A stretch of 64,000 bases of DNA from Liolophura sinensis (Eukaryota > Mollusca > Polyplacophora > Chitonida > Chitonidae). Position numbers and translations under genes: made by a program. Where the stretch lies: the NCBI RefSeq assembly GCF_032854445.1, contig NC_088300.1, positions 34,019,608 through 34,083,607 on the forward strand. The letters run 5' to 3'. The notes beneath the pieces are model-generated. The model saw nothing but the letters and a program-made list of their open reading frames with translations, searched no databases and had not been told where the DNA came from. Positions 38,986-64,000 of the stretch are shown here, piece after piece; within the stretch, counting starts at the first letter, position 1; each line of letters opens with the position of its first letter.

Positions 38986-40730
38986 AACTGTCTATAAGAG
39001 TTGTGAGCCATTGCGAAGGGTAACTGCTTTAGCATGGTCCGTTTCACAAAGCGATTTCGGTGCTTTGCCTGATATTGTAATGGCTTGGTGAAAGAAAAGG
39101 ACGCTGATGCCAGTAGTTTCGTAGACCCTCTTCTGTTTCGCGTTACTTGACCCCCAACTCATCGCCTGGTAGCAGAACCGTTAAAAAAAATTTGAAAAAT
39201 ACCAACGACGCCCAACGATTGAAAACAATCGCACAGACAAGCAGTTCTACGTGAATTCTAATTGGTCAGTTGGATTTCTCCCGTGAGGCCGTTTATAGTT
39301 GGGAACATGAAAACCTTTGAGCGCCTGTCATTTCCCGGAAAGCCAATCAGATTTCGGCAATGACATGTATTTTGTTGCTGTGTCAAGAACCTCTGTTTAC
39401 AAGATAGTCCGTTGCACGCCAGTTAACGCGAGACAATACGTGGGAAAGATTGCAGGCTAATGAGATTCAACCTTAGAGCGTCTACGGCCGTACATTCCCA
39501 TACAACTAAAATTAACTGTATGAAACGCTATCACCCGTGGAAAAACACAGGCGCTATTCCTGAGACATCAACAATTAACACAATTGCTCACTAGACTATG
39601 TCGTAAACAAATGTACATGCGTAATGAGTAGTCCCGTGACTGGTGTCCTTTTCTAAGGAGACGCTGTATACTGCCACAAGTATACGGTCACTTCAGTTTA
39701 CTTATACTTTACTGTCAGTAATACAGAATATTTATAAGCCTTGCTATAGTGATCGTGTGCGTGCATGCTGAAGTCATGGGGTTTTATCTTATAGAAGGAA
39801 ACAGACGTCAGCTTGTGTCACAAAGTCCACGATAGCTAACAGATTATGACTATAAGTACATGATTAGAATAACACAGTTCATACGTGATGCTACACTAAA
39901 AGTTTCAGATAAATTTTATGCGGGTACAGGTCAAACAATTAAACACAAATCCGCGATATAGCTGTGACCTCCAGCAAGAAACTTATACACAAGTCACTAC
40001 CCTATATAATCATGTTGAAACCTTCTGGTATAATATTAAATTGGGTATTTTATGAATATAATTTGGATGTAAAATTTACATATAGCCGGCGCTTAATGAC
40101 GCAAATATGGACATGCAGTGAAAAAAATTTCGGCAATATACTCTAATGAATGACTATGTATGGCGTCAATTCCGTATTCATTAAAACCCTCTGTTTTCAT
40201 TGGTTGATGGCTCTTGGTAACACATCGCGGTCGACAACGTTGGTGTGACCGATTGCGCTGCCTGACCTTGGCTGAAGACCACTTGCTCCCCATCAATACG
40301 GTGTTTATACTTGTATGTCACTTGTGGGAATGTTCGACTGCAATTTCCCAAAGATCAGTGGTTGATACCGCCATAGTATAAGTGAAAAAAATATTCGTTA
40401 AAACACTGATAACGCTTAAGGGACATGTACGTTGGAGATGCAGCATAACACAGTACCGTTGAGGCTTCTACTATGGACATGCGCAGTGTGTCAGGCAATG
40501 ATCACGACTGACATATGATAAGACTCATGAATACTAATGCATCTGGCATATACCGTTACAGACCGATTACTTTCTAAGGGTTCGAACCGAGGATATACTA
40601 ACCTCTCCGTCCTATATGCAGAAAGCCCACTGTCCCTGAGAATGGTACGGCGAAAGTATGGAAGACGGAATCGATCACTTTCCCTACAGTTTTATTATGT
40701 TGTTCTCCTTTAATTATTATTATTAGGTCT

Positions 40731-41075
40731 TGAACGTTCACGTGTGCAACATCATTACATTCACATAAACAACCTTACTTCGTTCACATACATAACGTCT
40801 TTACGCTCACATATATAACGTACGTCATTATATTCACATACACAATGTCTTATGGTTCATACATATAACATCTTTACGATCACATATATAACGTACGTCA
40901 TTATGTTCACATGCATATATAACGTATACGTCATTACGTTCACATATACAACGTATTTACGTTCAGCTGTACAACGTCTTTAGGCTCGCAATTATAGCGT
41001 ACGTCTTTGCGCTCACATATGTAACGTCTTTACACTAGCATATATAATGCCATCAAGTTCACATTAAGCAATTTA
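40731..41075. repeat. Degenerate CACAT minisatellite
   Basis: Roughly 27-55-bp irregular units built from ACGTTCACATATATAAC and GTACGTCATTA/GTCTTTACG words. No coding capacity. Confidence 0.7.
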
Positions 41076-41200
41076 TTTATTTATTTGAGTGGTGGTTTGT
41101 GCCGTACTTTAAAGTATTTCACTTTACGACGGCGGCCAGCATTATGTTGGGAGGAAACCGGACAGAGTGCGGTGAAGACCCGCGACCCATCACACAACAT
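41072..41200 (-). repeat. SINE family A, 3' part
   Basis: TTTATTTATTTGAGTGGTGG tail side, GGCCAGCATTATGTTGGGAG and a degenerate centre. Confidence 0.75.
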
Positions 41201-41559
41201 GCCAGTTCACATATATATAATGACATTGTCTTCAAAACGTTTTTACATTCACGGCATCTTATAAATTCCCGGTTCCAGTACTGTAATATTATCCCGCTGT
41301 ATACTTTAATCCCCACAAAAGCAGATCAGACACTGTGTACGTGAAGGTATACTTAGCACACTAAATCCTTTAGACGGTAAACTAGTCTGACTTGGCTTCC
41401 GTGGCGAGTCATTATATGTTCATGAATCTCTCGAAAATCAATGTGCCCTTTGACCTTTGACAATGCGACCAAAGTGTGTCTTGACGTCATATTTTCAGGT
41501 CATCGAAAATTTTCTATATAATTTTATTATGATTAGATACAACTGGTACCAATAGAAAT

Positions 41560-41893
41560 AGTGAGTGAGTGCATGGGGTTTAACGTCGTTCTCAACAATT
41601 TTTCAGTCATATGACGACGAAGGAATCATTAGGGTGCATGTACGTGTAATGTGCCTCCTTGTTGCAGGACGGATTTCCACCGCTCTTTTATTTAGTGCTG
41701 ATTCACTGAGACGACTTAAGAGCAAGCAAGATACGGGTCAACCAGTCGTTGCACTATCCTTCATGCTGAACGCCAAGCGAGGAAGTTACAACTTCCTCTT
41801 TTAAAGTCTTAGGTGTGACTCGATCAAGGATTGATCCTGGATCTACCGGTCCCGAAGCGGGCGCTCTACCAACTGTGCTATCCGGGCCGGTCA
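41560..41893 (-). repeat. SINE family B copy, cleanest head
   Basis: On the minus strand the head reads GACCGGCCCGGATAGCACAG, then TTGGTAGAGCGCCCGCTTC and GATCCAGGATCAATCCTTG. It strongly resembles a tRNA 5' half with a degenerate B box. Confidence 0.9.
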
Positions 41894-41979
41894 AATAGAA
41901 ATAAAAATTTGGTTCAGTTAAAAAGCCAGGTGTGTTCATACTTCTCCGGTTATCCCTAAGACATGTCACATATAATGTT

Positions 41980-42228
41980 CAGGGCCCGGTTGTTGAAAAC
42001 TTGTTTAAGGCTTAATACCAGATTTATCTTTTGACGAATTCTTCAATTTTGTACTTGGCCTAAAAAAAAAATTGTATAACATTATATTAAATATGACCTA
42101 AAACTGCCTCTGCTACACTTTGACTTTGGAGTACTGCAGTGGCTGCTGAATTTGGCTAAAATTTTAAATATAAAATATGACTTAATATCAGTATTAGCTA
42201 ATACACTTTCGAACAACTGGGCCCAGAA
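41980..42228. mobile_element. GGGCCC-ended MITE
   Basis: ~249 bp with inverted ends (GGGCCCGGTTGTTGAAAA, and the complement of TTCGAACAACTGGGCCC). A related, decayed copy in the opposite orientation is at about 54125-54330, sharing GTATTAGCTA, TTTAGCCAAA and CAAAGTCAAAG-type blocks. Confidence 0.65.
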
Positions 42229-42968
42229 CAGTTTTTGTAATATATTTTGTTACAATAAAACTACATGTTGTATGAGTTTTTGCCTACATATTCCCCGGCC
42301 GCCGTGTACGACTGAGCTCCCGTCGGATATATCTACGAGGTCAGCAAACCCACTGGACGGACCTGCCTTCTAAACGTGCTACTGGACCTAAGACATGATG
42401 TGATATGTCCAGGGCGATCCACGTCTGTTGACTGAACGCCTCAAACAGTCATCCATCCGGTCATACCTGAAACGGCACGTATCTTTGTACGCCTTCCTTC
42501 TGCTCTTTCAAGCTTTCCCAACTCCGTCTCAAGTCTCGAAAGACCTGCTTTTGGTGTACATGCACAATTACCCAATGCCAAACAGAGTGACAGAGGCCAC
42601 TTGGCAGCATCAATACTGCATATGTTATTTCCCCCATTACATGAATGCAGACCTTCTGGCCATATCCAGTTTTCATACATACAGGCTATACAAGATGCAC
42701 AAAAAATTATGTAAACAATGTACTCTACATGCCAGAAAACACTGAGCATAAACCTGAAAGGTTCGGCCGTATATTTTTTTTCTGAGGTGAAGGATTTAGA
42801 GACGGTCCGTTTTGTACCATAAATGACGTTCCCAACGGGCTTCCGTACTACCGAATGGGAGTCACATATATGTATAATCCCACCGCTGTTCAATATTCCA
42901 CATCAAAGATAAGAAGCGTGTACATGTATGGTTTGTGCATACTAAGAGCTGGTGTCAGATATGGAGTT

Positions 42969-42969
<1 letters not shown>

Positions 42970-43013
<44 letters not shown>
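42970..43013. repeat. (TG)n microsatellite
   Basis: About 44 bp of uninterrupted TG. Confidence 0.95.
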
Positions 43014-43889
43014 ATGTCTTAATCAAATGTGATCACCAATGGGCTTCCGTACAAGCCTAATCACGCTGCTGTTCAATAACAGCACGACACCATGCGACAT
43101 GTGTGCATGGATTCTATGCAGACAACATGATGACGTGGAGTTGTACACTGGTAGCTCTGTGTATTCGTGTGTGTTTACAAAAATGTGATCACTACCGGGC
43201 TTCCATATATGTACTGTGCAATATGAAACCGTATCAACATAGGTGTAACGATAGTCAATATAACAAAAAACATATGTTTTGCCTGCTGTTTGTGATATCG
43301 ACAGCTGCAGATGCAGATTTATATCCCGCCTTCTCTCCGTTGAATAGCTAATAATTAATGGTCCATTCTTGATTGCCAGAGCCTGTTGTCAACAAAATCA
43401 CTGGTGTTGACTCATATATATTCTGTATACACTCATACGGTCATATGGCCTCGATTATGGATGATTTACCTCGCCGTGATCAATATATGCACGGCCACTG
43501 CAGGACCACTGAACTCGGCTTGTATATACACAGATCGCCATATAATGAACCCGCACGCACATCCGCGTCGGTCGGCCGGCCCCTTGCCACAGGCAGACCG
43601 ACACTTGACAGAGGCGGCCAGTGCGCCTGCGTGGCCTTAAAGCCTGGCTCGAAGGTGGGTCGCGGTATGTATGAGTAAACCTTGACACAGCCTCTTTCCT
43701 CGTCCCTTAGAGACACGTACATCCTAACGGTCAGATTTTTTTTTTTTTTGTTCGTTACCCAGAAAACCACGGAGCTGTGGCACCAGTTCCCACCCCTCGA
43801 AACCTCCTCGCTTAATTTACCTGGATTATTATAGAAAGCTATGGAAATTACCTGTGCGGTTCCATAATAGAGATTTCTCCAGCCCAAGG

Positions 43890-62281
<18,392 letters not shown>

Positions 62282-62831
62282 GATGGATCATTGTAAGGAA
62301 AAAAATAGCCCACTCAGAGCAGCTCATATAATACCCATAGGCAGCTGCACGTACATTGACCTCGAAATGTAAAAACATGTCTACCTGCAAGTATGTCGTC
62401 CAAACAGGGATTGCATCTTTATAGCTTGGAAAATTTGGCTCTATAACGCCGTGAATTAAGGATAATACATACTTCCACAAACTGAGAAGTTTCCCTCTTG
62501 CTGCAAACTGAAAGCGAAAGTTTGGAATTTCTTAAATCACAGGCACTTGAAATGTGAAGGTGGATGTAATGAGCAACAAATTGTAACTGTAATTCTGCAA
62601 ACGTCATGAAAACTGTGCCATAGCACAGTGTAAATAGGTCTCCGGACGTAGAACTGTCACCAAACGTGCCTGGACGTAGTCCGCCAGCGGAAAGTGTTTG
62701 AATCTTATCCGGCTGTATGTGCTATACTTGTACTGAGTGATTATAAATTATAAATTGGTTTTTGGATTTTCGTTGCCGGATATATTTTGTGCTCATGGAA
62801 ATGTGCTTCTGAATGCATATTGATTTATGCT

Positions 62832-62837
62832 AATAAA
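62832..62837 (+). promoter_or_regulatory. Polyadenylation signal, gene B
   Basis: AATAAA about 550 bp after the stop codon, followed by a GT/T-rich region. A plausible 3' end for gene B. Confidence 0.5.
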
Positions 62838-62983
62838 ATATGTGCTCATTGATTTGTGCTACATACCGCACGCGTCACTTACATGTGTATATGTGTTCCG
62901 TACCTGTGGGTGTAGATGTGACTCTGGTGTATTGTACACACGCGACCATGTGTCCATGCGTAATGGAATTGAATTATCAATGG

Positions 62984-63335
62984 TGAGTTCTTGTACCGAA
63001 ACACGACATGGATGGAACATGAACTACCAATGCTGAGTTCTTGTACCGAAACACGACATGGATGGAACATGAACTACCAATGCTGACTTCTTGTACCGAA
63101 ACACGACATGGATGGAACATGAACTACCAATGCTGAGTTCTTGTACCGAAACACGACATGGATGGAACATGAACTACCAATGCTGAGTTCTTGTACCGAA
63201 ACACGACATGGATGGAACATAAACTACCAGTGCTGAGTTCTTGTACCGAAACACGACATGGATGGAACAAGAACTACTAATGCTGAGTTCTTGTACCGAA
63301 ACTCGACATGGATGGAACATGAACTACCACTACCG
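62984..63335. repeat. 50-bp tandem repeat
   Basis: Seven units with exact 50-bp spacing (TGAGTTCTTGTACCGAAACA, CGACATGGATGGAACATGAA, CTACCAATGC), at 62984, 63034, 63084, 63134, 63184, 63234 and 63284. Units are 94-100% alike by eye; the last is partial. It lies just beyond the gene B polyadenylation signal. Confidence 0.95.
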
Positions 63336-64000
63336 AGTTCGACACGACCTACATGGAGATGAACCGCTATACTAGCCAGTCTTTGACCCGACTGTGTGTT
63401 TGCAAAGGATGTCCAGAATTAAACTACTATTTCACATGTAATCTCATATACATTTATATATAGCTTATGCACCGAAAGCGTACTCATGCATAATTTGTGC
63501 TATTTAATATGCTTCCCTGAAAACGTCCCTGATAGATTTGGATAAAAGGGTATAGACCTACCGTTCTAAGGATGAATGAGGTTTCTGATGTGTTCATTAC
63601 ATGTAATTTGGCATGTGACACTTTACAGATCACAAGCCTGATTTCACCAATACATCCTCGCATTCTCATTGGCCCCATCGCACTTTAAGCTCAGATTTTA
63701 CGCACCTGGCGAGATGCAGTGCTCTGTTTTTTCCGGATCAGTCAGTGAAATATATTAAACACAATGAAATATAAAGGAATATAATAATTATTTCAAATGA
63801 AATAATTTAAACCGGATTTCTAATTGATGGATTTACTTATTTTATTGGTGTTTTATGTAAAGTACTATATACGAATACATTCGTTATAGTGTATCGGCAC
63901 GGTTATAAGTCTGTGGTTTGTGGAAACCAGTGGATGTTAAAACAGATCTTTTATTTCATTTATATAAAATTAAAATGTTACTTTTACATCATTCAGAAAT
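63336..64000. other. Right flank, non-coding
   Basis: AT-rich. A decayed, minus-oriented SINE family A tail (TTTATTGGTGTTTTATGTAA, GTTTGTGGAAACCAG) lies at about 63835-63932. Nothing else recognised. Confidence 0.5.

Larger units (their letters stand above)
32436..43889. other. Intergenic region between genes A and B
   Basis: The two genes are divergently transcribed from the two sides. I see no supported exon here. The region holds a truncated SINE, the 59/64-bp satellite and its hairpin insertion, SINE copies, a CACAT-rich minisatellite, a MITE and a TG repeat. Stretches 34800-36280 and 42230-43880 contain only short, unsupported open frames. Confidence 0.5.

Noticed and set aside
41815-41893. 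tRNA gene
   Set aside because: Only the SINE family B head; the sequence continues into a conserved SINE body and the B box is degenerate (GGATCAATCC).
42441-42893. 150-codon minus-strand open frame
   Set aside because: There is no recognisable domain, no splice sites, an unremarkable start, and an overlapping plus-strand frame of similar size. Probably chance.
62984-63335. CRISPR-like array
   Set aside because: The repeats are directly contiguous with no variable spacers, and the genome is eukaryotic.

Overview
The window looks like nuclear DNA of a marine invertebrate, most likely a lophotrochozoan such as a mollusc. The evidence is short exons with GT-AG splice sites and long AT-rich introns. 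It also carries more than twenty tRNA-derived SINE copies of at least two families, MITE-like inverted-repeat elements, many mini- and microsatellites, and a metazoan Ly6/quiver-type gene. No bacterial-style gene organisation is seen. The organism call is an inference; no species is claimed.

Layout. Positions 993-11252 and 11453-21704 are two near-identical copies of one ~10.26 kb block, separated only by a 200-N gap (11253-11452). Copy 1 ends, and copy 2 begins, exactly at the gap edges. This is best read as two overlapping haplotype contigs joined in a scaffold, not as a biological tandem duplication. Both copies carry the 3' half of a minus-strand gene, followed downstream (lower coordinates) by ~5 kb of repeat-bearing non-coding DNA.

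Gene A (minus strand, about 32435 down to 16877; copy 1 repeats its last exons at 11252-6439) was rebuilt from splice sites and phase. It has about 18 exons encoding roughly 1,900 residues. Exons 2 and 5-8, most of them symmetric phase 1-1, each encode one amphipathic helix with a Tyr-Ile/Val core spaced like PKA-anchoring (AKAP) helices. A single 1102-codon exon (20587-23892) encodes a mostly disordered, Ser/Glu/Lys-rich region. The last exons are acidic and then strongly basic. I do not recognise the gene family. Exon 9 carries a frame break, and the 0.6 kb next to it is decayed coding-like sequence. The two haplotype copies differ by compensating indels in the last two exons.

Positions 32436-43889 hold no convincing gene. 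They contain a 59/64-bp satellite interrupted by a hairpin element, several SINEs, a MITE and microsatellites.

Gene B (plus strand, 43890-62281) has three exons and encodes a 157-residue GPI-anchored Ly6/three-finger protein of quiver/sleepless type. Its 15 kb first intron contains a 36-bp minisatellite, a 101-bp dimeric satellite, other diverged tandem repeats, SINEs and a MITE. A 234-bp mariner-type deletion derivative lies 33 bp after exon 2. A 50-bp tandem repeat follows the gene at 62984-63335. I see no functional link between the two genes.
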